A stretch of DNA of 64,000 nt from Saccharopolyspora dendranthemae (lineage in GTDB: Bacteria > Actinomycetota > Actinomycetes > Mycobacteriales > Pseudonocardiaceae). The position numbers and the translations under genes were made by a program. The notes under the pieces are model-generated. The model did no database searches. It was given only the letters and a program-made list of their open reading frames with translations, and was not told the origin of the DNA. The stretch spans positions 1 to 64,000 of the forward strand of contig NZ_VIWX01000004.1 of the NCBI RefSeq assembly GCF_007829955.1, in the 5' to 3' direction. Below, piece after piece: positions 33,377-41,955 of the stretch (the first letter of the stretch is position 1; every line of letters starts with the position of its first letter).

Positions 33377-33811
33377 TCAGGCGAGGCGGACGACGGCGCG
33401 GGCCTGGGCCAGCACCTCCTCGCCACCGGACGTGGCCGAGAGCTCCACCACCGCGCGGTTGCCGTCGAGCTTCTCGGTTACCTGACCGGCGACCTCGACC
33501 TCGACGCCCGCGTCGTCATCGGGCACGACGACGGGCTTGGCGAAGCGCACGCCGTACTCCTCGACGGCACCGGGGTCGCCGACCCAGTCGGTGACCAGCC
33601 GGGCGGCTTCGGCCATGGTCAGCATCCCGTGCGCGATGACGTCCGGGAGCCCGGCGGACTTGGCGATCCGCTCGTTCCAGTGAATGGTGTTGAAGTCACC
33701 GGAAGCACCGCAGTAGCGCACCAGCGTCAAGCGCTGGAGGGGATAGCGCTGCGCGGGGATCTCGGTGCCGACCTCGACCTGATCGAATGCCACGCTCGCA
33801 GCCACGTTCAC
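33377..33811 (-). CDS. MaoC dehydratase/hydratase, HadB-like
   Basis: The 144-residue hot-dog protein carries the catalytic Asp-His region as GASGDFNTIHWNERIAKSAG near residue 35 and the substrate lid HGMLTMAEAARLVTDWVG. It resembles HadB, the catalytic subunit of the mycobacterial FAS-II 3-hydroxyacyl-ACP dehydratase. It overlaps the HadA-like partner by GTGA, so the pair forms one heterodimer. Placement inside the steroid region, between fadE33 and fadA6, suggests the pair might instead hydrate a steroid-derived enoyl-CoA; sequence alone cannot separate the two uses. Confidence 0.8.
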   Translation of the reverse strand: MNVAASVAFDQVEVGTEIPAQRYPLQRLTLVRYCGASGDFNTIHWNERIAKSAGLPDVIAHGMLTMAEAARLVTDWVGDPGAVEEYGVRFAKPVVVPDDDAGVEVEVAGQVTEKLDGNRAVVELSATSGGEEVLAQARAVVRLA

Positions 33812-34269
33812 TGCCCTCCCTCTGCGGTTCCGCGCGAGATGATCGTGTTGACCGCGGTTCCGACCAGGTCACCGTCGACGTCGACGATGTCGGTCTCGAT
33901 GCGGATCAGCTCGTTGCGCCCGGCGTCGCGGATCTCCACGATCCGGCCCCTGGTGCTGAGCACGTCGCCGGCGCGGATCGGGCGCCGGTAGCTGAACTTC
34001 TGCTCGCCGTGCACGACCATCCGGTAGTTCAGCCCGAAGTCCGGGCGCAGGATCGGGTTCTTCTCCGACGCCGCACCGGTCGCCACGATCCCGAAGGTCG
34101 GCGGTGCGATCACGTCCGGATGCCCGAGCGCCCGCGCCGCGGCCCGGTCCCGGTACGCGGGGTTCGGATCGCCGACGGCATCGGCGAACTCCCGGATCTT
34201 CCCCCGAGTGACCTCGTACGCCTCGTCCGAGGAGAACTCGAACCCGATGTAATCCCTGTTAATAGCCAC
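33808..34269 (-). CDS. MaoC-like partner subunit, HadA-like
   Basis: From the GTG at 34269 (GGAGG upstream) the protein has 153 residues: AINRDYIGFEFSSDEAYEVT at the start, AYRDRAAARALGHPDVIAPP near 55 and VHGEQKFSYRRPIRAGDVL near 95. It is an N-terminal-domain MaoC chain (MaoC_dehydrat_N group) without the Asp-His dyad of the partner, so it probably provides the acyl-binding tunnel. It is followed directly by the HadB-like gene. The promoter region upstream contains the intergenic repeat element at 34374-34517. Confidence 0.8.
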   Translation of the reverse strand: MAINRDYIGFEFSSDEAYEVTRGKIREFADAVGDPNPAYRDRAAARALGHPDVIAPPTFGIVATGAASEKNPILRPDFGLNYRMVVHGEQKFSYRRPIRAGDVLSTRGRIVEIRDAGRNELIRIETDIVDVDGDLVGTAVNTIISRGTAEGGQ

Positions 34270-34373
34270 AATTCCTCCGCCGAGCAAAAAACCAACAGCC
34301 CGAACCAAAAAACCGATACCGAGAACCGTCAGGCAAGCACCGCAGGTGCTTTCGCACCACCCCACCTGAGCAA

Positions 34374-34517
34374 CCGGCACCGCCGGGGGTTCTGAGCGGC
34401 TTCGTGGCGAGCACGCCGCGACGACGTGTATTGGACATACACGAGGAGTGGCGCGCGGAGTCCACGAAGCCGCTGTGCTTTCCCTCCGGGGTTTCCCCTA
34501 CCCGCACCGCCACGCAA
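34374..34517 (+). repeat. Structured intergenic repeat, copy 1
   Basis: A 144-bp element between fadA6 and the HadA-like gene recurs at 52302-52430 in opposite orientation. Shared parts in order: GGCACCGCC and GGGTTCTGA at the left, ACGCCGCGACG, CGTGTATTGG, AGGAGTGGCGC and CGGAGTCCA in the core, and CTACCCGCACCGCCACGCAA at the right end. Outer arms GCGGCTTCGTGG and CCACGAAGCCGC pair perfectly. In copy 2 the corresponding arms have a different sequence but still pair. An inner hairpin GTGTAT/ATACAC is also present. It could be a small RNA-like structured element or a miniature mobile repeat. Confidence 0.75.
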
Positions 34518-34536
34518 AAGGGTCCACTGGAAAGGC

Positions 34537-35697
34537 TCAGAGACGTTCCAAGATCGTCACGTTGGCTGTGCCTCCTCCTTCGCACATGGTCTGCAAGCCG
34601 TAGCGACCGCCGGTGCGCTCGAGCTCGTTGAGCATGGTGGTCATCAGCTTGGCGCCGGTGGCGCCGAGCGGGTGGCCGAGGGCGATCGCCCCACCGTTGG
34701 GGTTCACCTTGGCCGGGTCGATGTCGATCTCCTTCTGCCACGCGAGCACGACGCTCGCGAAGGCTTCGTTGATCTCGACGACATCGATCTCGGACGCCGC
34801 GATCCCGGCCTTCTCCAGCGCGTGCTTGGTCGCCGGGATCGGTGCGGTCAGCATCTTCACCGGGTCGTCACCGCGCACGCTCATGTGCCGGATGCGGGCT
34901 CGCGGGGTCAGTCCGTGCTCGCGGACCGCCTGCTCGGAGGCCACCAGGATCGCGGCCGATCCGTCCGAGATCTGGCTGGCGACGCCCGCGGTGAGACGTC
35001 CGCCCTCGGTGAGGGTCTTCAGCCCAGCGAGCTTGTCCTTGTCGGTGTCGCGCCGCGGCCCTTCATCGCGCTCGACACCGGCCAGCGGCGCGGTTTCGCC
35101 GTCGAAGTGCCCGCCGTCGATGGCGGCGATCGCGCGCAGGTGGCTGCGCAGCGCGAATTCCTCCATCGCCTCGCGCGAGAGGTCCCACTGCTCGGCGATG
35201 AGCTCGGCGCCGCGGAACTGGGTGACGACCTCGTCGCCGTAGCGCTTGGCCCAGCCTTCCGATCCGCAGTCGGGCCCGTAGGCGCGGGGGAACCCGAGCT
35301 GGTCGGATCCGCGCAGGGAGCTGCCGATCGGGATCGCGCTCATGTTCTGCACGCCGCCCGCGACGACCAGGTCGCTGACCCCCGACATCACGGCTTGTCC
35401 GGCGAAGTGCACCGCCTGCTGCGACGAGCCGCACTGGCGGTCGACCGTGACGCCGGGAACGTGCTCGGGGTAGCCGGCCGCGAGCCAGCCGGTGCGGCCG
35501 ATGTTCCCGGCCTGCGCGCCGACGGTGTCGACGCAGCCCCAGATCACGTCCTCGACCGCCGCCGGGTCGATTCCGGTGCGGTCAACCAGGTTCTGCAGCA
35601 CGTGGGCGGACAGGTCCGCCGGGTGGATCCCGCTGAGTCCGCCGCCGCGCTTACCGACCGGCGTGCGAACCGCGTCGATGATGTAAGCCTCCGCCAT
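34537..35697 (-). CDS. fadA6: FadA6, thiolase of steroid C/D-ring catabolism
   Basis: The 386-residue thiolase (equal in length to Rv3556c FadA6) starts at the ATG 35697. It has the acylated Cys in VTVDRQCGSSQQAVHF near residue 90, the His in GGAIALGHPLGATGAKL near 340 and the deprotonating Cys in LQTMCEGGGTANVTILERL at the end. It cleaves a 3-oxoacyl-CoA in the degradation of the last steroid ring. It stands as a single gene behind its own KstR2 operator at 35763. Unlike the fadA5 copy it is intact. Confidence 0.93.
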   Translation of the reverse strand: MAEAYIIDAVRTPVGKRGGGLSGIHPADLSAHVLQNLVDRTGIDPAAVEDVIWGCVDTVGAQAGNIGRTGWLAAGYPEHVPGVTVDRQCGSSQQAVHFAGQAVMSGVSDLVVAGGVQNMSAIPIGSSLRGSDQLGFPRAYGPDCGSEGWAKRYGDEVVTQFRGAELIAEQWDLSREAMEEFALRSHLRAIAAIDGGHFDGETAPLAGVERDEGPRRDTDKDKLAGLKTLTEGGRLTAGVASQISDGSAAILVASEQAVREHGLTPRARIRHMSVRGDDPVKMLTAPIPATKHALEKAGIAASEIDVVEINEAFASVVLAWQKEIDIDPAKVNPNGGAIALGHPLGATGAKLMTTMLNELERTGGRYGLQTMCEGGGTANVTILERL

Positions 35698-35762
35698 GAG
35701 GAGTCCCTTCCGTCGCCACCAGTGGCCAGCTTGAGAGTAGTCCCGGCAGGACCTTGAAAACA

Positions 35763-35776
35763 AGCAAGCGTTTGGT
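35763..35776. promoter_or_regulatory. KstR2 operator upstream of fadA6
   Basis: AGCAAGCGTTTGGT matches AnCAAGnnCTTGnT with one mismatch, 66 bp upstream of the fadA6 ATG. Confidence 0.7.
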
Positions 35777-35919
35777 TGCACCGATGGATATCGCGTTCGC
35801 CCTGCGAACGGGCCATGCAATCACTTTCCGTGATCGACTGGTAGCTCTCCGCTGTGTTAAAGTCTGGCGAATCGCGTGCACGTGCAGATGAGCTGCGACG
35901 AAAGATCTGGGGGAAGCAG

Positions 35920-36237
35920 ATGCTCTCGTCCGAACAGGTGGGCGGCCAACCCGACCCGAGCATGTGGTTGCGCCAGCTCGTGCTGCGCGGCTTTCAACTC
36001 ATGCCACCGGTGCGCGATGGCACCGGCGAACTGGAGGCGCTGATCTACGTGCGCCCCCACGGGGACGTCATCGACATCGTGGAAGTGCTGGCCGAGGACC
36101 ACGTCCGCGCCGCGAGGGTTCCACGACGCGGCGAGATCCGCACCGACGACAACGCAGCCTACTGGCGCACCAGCGGTGCTGTCATCGACGTCGTCGACCA
36201 GGTCCTCGCCCTGCCCGAAACGCTCATCCGGGCCTGA
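35920..36237 (+). CDS. Conserved hypothetical protein, 105 residues
   Basis: A small protein starting at the ATG 35920 with GGGGGAAG upstream. It has no signal peptide and no membrane segment. Its middle part alternates hydrophobic and acidic residues (YVRPHGDVIDIVEVLAEDH), and it ends AVIDVVDQVLALPETLIRA, which suggests an alpha/beta fold. I do not recognise the family. It is convergent with the TPR gene (35 bp apart), and its start lies 144 bp from the KstR2 site of fadA6. The first long frame bases (35854 onward) have non-coding-like composition, so the later start is preferred. Confidence 0.65.
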   Translation: MLSSEQVGGQPDPSMWLRQLVLRGFQLMPPVRDGTGELEALIYVRPHGDVIDIVEVLAEDHVRAARVPRRGEIRTDDNAAYWRTSGAVIDVVDQVLALPETLIRA

Positions 36238-36272
36238 GCTCGAATCTCCTCCGGCGAATTCATCAACAGCCT

Positions 36273-39200
36273 CTAGCGCGCTTCCCTGCTTCCGACGGGA
36301 GTTTCGTCCGCCCGCAGCTCGTTGAGCCGGAAGTTCGCCTGCGCTGCCAGGTGCTCGTCCGCACCCAGCACCCGCTCGTACGCCTGGCGGGCGCCGGCGA
36401 GATCGCCTCGCCGGTGCAACGCCTCCCCCAGCGTCAGGACGGTCTCCGGTGCCGGGTCCGGGGCACCGATCTCCACCGCGCAGCGCAAGTAGACGAGCGC
36501 GGAATCCGCGTCGTCGTCCGCCAGCAGAGCCGAACCGGTTTCCTGCGCCCACTCCGCGACGTGCGCCTCCGGCACCACGGCCGTCATCCGGCGCAGGGTG
36601 TCGGCGGCCTCCACGTGGTCGCCGTGGCCGCGCTGCTCGTCGAGGACGACCCGCACGTTGTTCAGCGCGTCCTCCCCCAGCTCGGCCTCCGGTACGTGCC
36701 CGGCCGCCTTGACGAAGGCGTTCACCGCGCCCGGCAGGTCACCCGACTCGTAGCGGATCAGCCCGATGCCGAACTCACCGCGAGCGGCGACCTCAGGCAC
36801 GTCGCAGTGGCTCACCCGCGCGAAGTGGCGCTCGGCCTCGCCCTTCTCGCCCTCGTCCAGCAGCAGTTCGCCGAGCCGGCCGCGGGCGGAGTCGGACTGC
36901 ACCGGCACGCCCAGCGCCACGGCGCGCTCCAGCCAGCGGATCGCTTCGGCCTGCTGCTCGGCGCGGTCGGCGAGCAGCAGGTGCGCCTGAACCGCGGTGG
37001 GCGCGTCGTCGGATTCGGCCGCGCGCAACAACATCTCCGCTGATTCAGGCGCGGTTTCGCCGACGGCCCGGATGCGTCGCTGCAACGCCGTGCCGAAGAT
37101 CTCCGACGATTCGGCTGCGCGTTCGGCCTCGTCCCAGGTCTGCTCGGCCGCAGCGGGCTCACCGGCCCGGTGCTGCAGGTGCCCCAGCAGCACACCGGCT
37201 TCCACCGCGGCGCTCCCGGCACCCTCCGTCCGGGCGTGGCGGGCGACGGCGATCGCGCCGTTGAGGTCGTGCACGCGGACGAGCAGCTGCGCCAGGAGGA
37301 CTCCCGCGCGCGCCACGGCCACGGGTTCACCGGTGCGGATCGCGCGGCGGTACCAGCTCAGCGCGATCGCGTTCTCACCCCGCTCGTCCGCGAGCTTGCC
37401 CAGCGCTATCTGCGCCTTCGGACGCGTGGCGCGGTGACCGTGGTCGGCGACCAGCCGGAAGAACGCGCGAGCCTCCGGATCACCGGCCGACCGCGCCCGA
37501 CGACCCCGGTCCAAGGCCAGCTCGGAGCAGACGTGCGACTCCTCGTCATCGGATTCGGCGAGAATGCGGGCGGCAGCGGCGAGATCGGTCCGGACCGCGC
37601 ACCAGAAGCCGCCGACCTGGCCGGATCCGTGGTGCTCGGCCATCAGAGCGCGAGCGCCGTCCGCATCGCCTTGGCGCAGCAGGCGATGCGCGCGCTCCTC
37701 GACGGATTCTTCTCGCTCCTCAGTGGTTTCCGGCTCAGGTTCGGCGGGACGGATCTCGGCGAGACGGGCGGCGGCCTCCTCGGACCTGCCCACCCCGGCC
37801 CCCGCGACCTCGGCGAGCAGCTCGGCCGCGTGCTCGGTTCGCCCACCGCGGTGCAGCGAATCGGCCATGCTGATCTTCGCGACGGCGGCTTCCTCCGGGT
37901 CCACCCCTTCCGCGGCCCGCTGCCAGGCTTCCAGCGCACCGCCGACGTCGCCGTTCTCCTCGCGCAACGCGCCGAGCAGCAGCAGGCCCCGCTGCCGCAG
38001 TTCGCCGTGACCGGACTCGGCGACCAGGCGCAGCGCCCAGTCGGTGAACTCCGGGACGCCGCGGCGCAGGTAGCGCTGCGCGAGGTCGAGGCACAGCCTG
38101 CTGGCGGTGTAGTGCGGTTCGTCCTCGTCCGCGAGCAGCAGGAAGCTGGCGCGCGCCGGTTCCAGCTCCTGGCGCAGCGCGCGCATCGCGAACACCGACT
38201 CGGACGCCGCCGTCGACGACGACCCCGCGGCGCGGGTGAACATGTCCAGCGCCTGGTCCAGCCGGTCGTTGTCGACGTGGTGCTCACCGAGCAGGAACGC
38301 GGCGCGCGGCCCGTACTCGGGATGTCCGCTGACGGCCGTGCGCTGGTAGAGGTCGACCAACGCCTCGTCGCGCTCCAGCGTCCGGTAGATCAACACCAGC
38401 TTGCCGAACACGTCACCGAGGATCACCGGGTGCCCGGTGGCCAGCGCGGTCTCGAACGCGGCGATGGTGCCGTCCGGATCTCCCTGCTCCATGAGCAGCT
38501 CGCCCAGCCTGCTGGCGGTCCACGGCCGCAACGCGGGATGTCCCTCGTCGACCACGCGTTGCAGCAGCCCGATCGCTCGCGCCTGCTCGTCGCCGAGCAG
38601 CAGGTTCTCGGCCAGCGCGTTGCGCGCTGCGGTGGCGACCAGAGCGTTCGGCGACTCGGAGAGCCGCGCGAGGTCCTCCACCGGTGCCCCACCGCCGCGT
38701 TCGGCGCGGGCCGCCTCGGCGAGCTCGCGCACGTGCGGTTCGGCCGCGGCCAGCAGGGCGTCCACTTCGGACTCTTCGTCGCGCTCGACGCGCAGCAGCA
38801 CGGGAAGCACGTCGCGGGCTGCGGGCTCGTCGAACAGCGCGTGGACGAACGCGGCGTGCCGCGCATCTGCTCCGGCATCGCTGACGGCGACCCTGCGCAG
38901 CAGGTGCCGGGCACGCCCCGGGTCCCCCAACGCGGCTTCCGCGATGGCGAGGGAAACCCGCGCGCGGTCGGCGTTCTCGGGATCACCGTCGATGAGCGAC
39001 TCGTACGACTCGCGCGCGGCGCCGATGTCGCCGGAGGCGGCAGCCTGCCGCGCGCGCCGCTCCAGTTCGGCGGGGGCGACCGGTTCCTCGGGCTCGGGCG
39101 CGGGCTCCGGATCGATCGGCGGGATCACCAGCTGCGCGGTGTCCTCCACGCCCGGCTCCGGTTCATCGCTGTCCATCATGGACAGAGCGAGGGCGGCCTC

Positions 39201-40340
39201 GTGCGCCACGTTGGCGTCCTCGGCGTCCGCGGCGAGCCGGAACGCCTCCGCGGCAGCGTCCTCGTCGCCGAGGTCGTAGCGCAACACGCCGACGTGGTAG
39301 GCAGCCCGCGGAGCCTTGTCCGGATGCCCGGACGCCACCACCATGCCGAATGTCTCGATCGCGGCCTCGATCTCGCCGGTGTCGCGCTGCAGCTCGGCCA
39401 GCACGCCCAGCGCCTCCAAGCCGAATCGCGGGTGCCGGCTGTCGATGACCCGCTGCAGCGCCTCGCGCGCCTGCGGAACGCGATCCAACCGGCGCAGCTG
39501 GAGGCTCAGCTGGATCAGCGCCCGCAGCCGCACGCTCGGGCGCGGGTCCCGGGCGGCGCGCTCGTAGGCACGCGCGGCACCGGCCGGGTCGTCCAGGGCC
39601 ACCAGCACGCCGCCGCGCAGCACGTGGCCCCACGCGAGGTGCTCGGGATGACCGAGCTCGATGATCTGCTCGGCCAGCTGCTTGGTGATGCCGGTGTCCC
39701 CGACGTGCAGGGCGTAGAGCTTGCCCGCGCCGAGCGAGCCGTAGTGCGGATGACCGCTGTCGAGGAGCTTGCGCAGCAGCGGTTCGGCGTCGTGGTCGCG
39801 TCCCTGCTCCAGCATCGCCAGAGCGCGCTGGTAGGCGATCTGCAGGAACTCGGTTCCCTCGGTGCGCTCGGGCGGCAGGTTGAGGTGCTGGGCGGCTTCG
39901 ACCACGGCGGGATCGCCGCAGGACAGCGCCCGGGTCCGGGCCTCACGCGCACCGGCGACGTCGCCGAGCTGCTGGAGCACCTGCGCCAGCAGGACGTCGG
40001 CCCGGCCGGCGTCGTCGGGCTCGGCCCCTTCGGTGGCGAAGCGAAGCAGCACCTGGGCGGTGGGCAGTTCCCCGGTGTTGAGCAGCAGGTGGCCGAGTGC
40101 GATGGCGGCGGCTTGGGCGTGCACGGGGTGACCGGAGTCGATCACGCGCTGGTATACGTCGCGAGCGGCGACGAGGTCGTCGTCCTCGGTGAGGATCGCG
40201 CCGAGCATCAGCCCGGCTTGGGCGGCGGCTTCGTAGTCACCTTCCTCCAGCACGGTGCCTAACGCCTGCGCAGCGGCGTCGTGATCACTGTCGAGCAGCA
40301 GCTGCTTCGCTCGAGTGACCTCTTGCTCCCACCGTGACAT
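36273..40340 (-). CDS. Very large tetratricopeptide-repeat protein
   Basis: The 1355-residue protein consists almost wholly of TPR/Sel1-like units of about 36 residues. The turn SGHP or similar (DSGHPVHAQ, DSGHPHYGS, ELGHPEHLAW, SRHPRFGLEA, ASGHPDKAP, DEGHPALRP) recurs at regular spacing together with helix patterns such as AAEAFRLAADAEDANVAHEA. No signal peptide, membrane segment or catalytic domain is seen, and the composition is strongly acidic with Ala, Glu and Asp. An acidic/proline linker (EPEPGVED to PEPEEPVAP) near residue 400 separates an N-terminal from a C-terminal repeat block. It is a cytoplasmic protein-binding scaffold of unknown partner. It stands alone, with 151 bp before the GH25 gene. 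Confidence 0.85.
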   Translation of the reverse strand: MSRWEQEVTRAKQLLLDSDHDAAAQALGTVLEEGDYEAAAQAGLMLGAILTEDDDLVAARDVYQRVIDSGHPVHAQAAAIALGHLLLNTGELPTAQVLLRFATEGAEPDDAGRADVLLAQVLQQLGDVAGAREARTRALSCGDPAVVEAAQHLNLPPERTEGTEFLQIAYQRALAMLEQGRDHDAEPLLRKLLDSGHPHYGSLGAGKLYALHVGDTGITKQLAEQIIELGHPEHLAWGHVLRGGVLVALDDPAGAARAYERAARDPRPSVRLRALIQLSLQLRRLDRVPQAREALQRVIDSRHPRFGLEALGVLAELQRDTGEIEAAIETFGMVVASGHPDKAPRAAYHVGVLRYDLGDEDAAAEAFRLAADAEDANVAHEAALALSMMDSDEPEPGVEDTAQLVIPPIDPEPAPEPEEPVAPAELERRARQAAASGDIGAARESYESLIDGDPENADRARVSLAIAEAALGDPGRARHLLRRVAVSDAGADARHAAFVHALFDEPAARDVLPVLLRVERDEESEVDALLAAAEPHVRELAEAARAERGGGAPVEDLARLSESPNALVATAARNALAENLLLGDEQARAIGLLQRVVDEGHPALRPWTASRLGELLMEQGDPDGTIAAFETALATGHPVILGDVFGKLVLIYRTLERDEALVDLYQRTAVSGHPEYGPRAAFLLGEHHVDNDRLDQALDMFTRAAGSSSTAASESVFAMRALRQELEPARASFLLLADEDEPHYTASRLCLDLAQRYLRRGVPEFTDWALRLVAESGHGELRQRGLLLLGALREENGDVGGALEAWQRAAEGVDPEEAAVAKISMADSLHRGGRTEHAAELLAEVAGAGVGRSEEAAARLAEIRPAEPEPETTEEREESVEERAHRLLRQGDADGARALMAEHHGSGQVGGFWCAVRTDLAAAARILAESDDEESHVCSELALDRGRRARSAGDPEARAFFRLVADHGHRATRPKAQIALGKLADERGENAIALSWYRRAIRTGEPVAVARAGVLLAQLLVRVHDLNGAIAVARHARTEGAGSAAVEAGVLLGHLQHRAGEPAAAEQTWDEAERAAESSEIFGTALQRRIRAVGETAPESAEMLLRAAESDDAPTAVQAHLLLADRAEQQAEAIRWLERAVALGVPVQSDSARGRLGELLLDEGEKGEAERHFARVSHCDVPEVAARGEFGIGLIRYESGDLPGAVNAFVKAAGHVPEAELGEDALNNVRVVLDEQRGHGDHVEAADTLRRMTAVVPEAHVAEWAQETGSALLADDDADSALVYLRCAVEIGAPDPAPETVLTLGEALHRRGDLAGARQAYERVLGADEHLAAQANFRLNELRADETPVGSREAR

Positions 40341-40439
40341 TCCGCCGCGCCCTCCGATCGGGTGATCGCCGCTGACGAGAATATCGCCCTTCGGGCGTTC
40401 GCAAACCGGCCGCGGCCACCTTTCCCCCGCACGCGCGAA

Positions 40440-40474
40440 AGAGCGGGCCGCCCATGTGATGGACGACCCGCTCT
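40440..40474 (-). terminator. Hairpin downstream of the GH25 gene
   Basis: An 8-bp stem AGAGCGGG/CCCGCTCT (40440-40447 with 40467-40474), 19 bp after the GH25 stop, consistent with a terminator. Confidence 0.55.
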
Positions 40475-40492
40475 CCGGGATTCAGCACTCGG

Positions 40493-41668
40493 TCAGCCGG
40501 CGAGCTCCTTGAGGCGCTCGATGCCTTCCTTGTACTGGTTGATGTCGGTGTTGCCGCCGACGCCGGCGACGTTGCCCTTGTCGGTGTACTGCCAGAAGTC
40601 CCAGTCCTGGAAGCCCTTGGGCACCGTGGGGCTGTCGACCTCGTAAGCAGCCAGCCACAGGTTGTGGTTGCTGAAGGTGTCGGTGCTTCCCATGCACTGC
40701 TTCCAGAAGGACGGGTTCGCGTAGATGATCGGGTCCTTGCCGGTGCGCTGCTTGACCGTGTCGTTGAACGCCTTGGTCCACTGGTGCATCTGGTCGACGC
40801 TCATGTCGTAGCAGCTGCCGCCGTTCGGGTCGACCTCGAGGTCGAGCACCGGAGGCAGGGTCTTGCCGTCGTTCTGGTAGTCCATGATGTCCAGGAACCG
40901 GTTCGCCTGGGTCGCACCGTCGGAGTCGTCCGGCCGCGCGAAGTGGTAGGCACCTGCGATCAGGCCCGCGTCCTTGGCGCCGTGGTACTGCTCGGAGTAC
41001 TTCGGGTTGGCGAAGTCGGTGCCGTCACTGGCGAGCACGAAGGTGAACTTCTTGTTGTCGCCGGCGACCTTCTTCCAGTCGATGTTCCCGTTGTGGTTGG
41101 AAACGTCGATGCCTTCGACCGGCGGGCCCAGCGGGGCGTCCTGCGTGTTGTCGCCGGACGTGGTCTCCGCGCGGGTCTGCGGGTTCTCGGCCTTCTTCTG
41201 CTCCATGGGGGAGGCCATCGCGGCTTCCTCGACGTCGCGGTCGTCACCGCCGGCGAGGCCGCCGATGATCAGGCCGACGATGCCGACGGCTGCGATGCCG
41301 GCTCCCACCTGCATGGAGCGCAGTCGGGGGGCGTTCTTGACGGAGTCGGGGACGTGCGGCGCAACCCTCTCCCGGAGGCGCCGCACAGCGGGGGCGTCTT
41401 GCACGCGCTGCAGCAGCGGGGTCAGCCACTGCATCAGGCGCTGGATCAGCGGCGCGAGCCACTGGCCGACGCGGTGCGCCGCCGGCCGCACGCGATCCAC
41501 TGCCGTGCGCAGGGCGTCGTCGACGCCAGTCGCCTTGGCCTGCCAGCCGCGCTCGTTCGCCTCGTGCTTCGGGGTCGAGACGTGGTCGTTGCTTTCGGGG
41601 GATCTGCTGTGGTCGGGGGTCTCGGGTTTCACGAGCCCCACACTCCGCGACGGAGAGTGTCCTGCCAT
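40493..41668 (-). CDS. Membrane-anchored GH25 muramidase
   Basis: The C-terminal 210 residues form a GH25 lysozyme domain (cleavage of MurNAc-GlcNAc bonds in peptidoglycan): GIDVSNHNGNIDWKKVAGD near residue 187, AGAYHFARPDDSDGATQ near 245, LPPVLDLEVDPNGG with the catalytic DxE near 275, and WDFWQYTDKGNVAGVGG near 360. No cleavable signal peptide is present. Instead a single membrane segment (VGAGIAAVGIVGLIIGG, about 122-141) follows a 120-residue N-terminal part with amphipathic helices (PLIQRLMQWLTPLLQRV). The domain is therefore outside, tethered by a short linker. It may remodel the wall rather than being secreted. The ATG at 41668 is the only clear start. Confidence 0.9.
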   Translation of the reverse strand: MAGHSPSRSVGLVKPETPDHSRSPESNDHVSTPKHEANERGWQAKATGVDDALRTAVDRVRPAAHRVGQWLAPLIQRLMQWLTPLLQRVQDAPAVRRLRERVAPHVPDSVKNAPRLRSMQVGAGIAAVGIVGLIIGGLAGGDDRDVEEAAMASPMEQKKAENPQTRAETTSGDNTQDAPLGPPVEGIDVSNHNGNIDWKKVAGDNKKFTFVLASDGTDFANPKYSEQYHGAKDAGLIAGAYHFARPDDSDGATQANRFLDIMDYQNDGKTLPPVLDLEVDPNGGSCYDMSVDQMHQWTKAFNDTVKQRTGKDPIIYANPSFWKQCMGSTDTFSNHNLWLAAYEVDSPTVPKGFQDWDFWQYTDKGNVAGVGGNTDINQYKEGIERLKELAG

Positions 41669-41859
41669 CGAGGTTTATACCTAGGCGACTACCTAGGTTC
41701 ACCCCATTGGGTATCACTGCCCACATATCCGGCTACTCGCCGTGAGTCGCCCCCAGGGCTGGCCGAATCCTAACCACATCACGACCCCGCCCGGTCACCG
41801 CCCCACGCGAACGCTCCACCGGCCTCCGCCTGGGGCGAGCCGCGGGCGGGAGGCAGTTC

Positions 41860-41911
41860 TGGTCCGAACCGTCCATGATCAATGTCCGTTTCGTCGGGAC
41901 AGTTCGGACCA
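41860..41911 (-). terminator. Hairpin downstream of tctA, copy 1
   Basis: In the 287-bp gap between tctA and the GH25 gene, 41861-41869 (GGTCCGAAC) pairs with 41902-41910, followed inside by GTCC/GGAC. It probably terminates the tctCBA transcript. The same gap has short direct repeats of CACCGCCCGTC near 41930-41965 and, near the GH25 start, the two CCTAGG half-sites at 41677-41696. Confidence 0.55.
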
Positions 41912-41955
41912 CAACCACCCCGTGCCCGTCACCGCCCGTCGTCGGTCACCGCCCG

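Noticed and set aside
34329..34536. Possible tRNA or riboswitch in the fadA6/HadA-like gap
   Set aside because: No CCA-end cloverleaf or known riboswitch core could be found. The structure present is explained by the repeat element.
37170..40262. 1030-codon plus-strand frame opposite the TPR gene
   Set aside because: It is antisense to a protein with regular TPR repeats. Its peptide has no recognisable domain and is rich in Arg, Gln and Val, as expected of reversed GC-rich codons.
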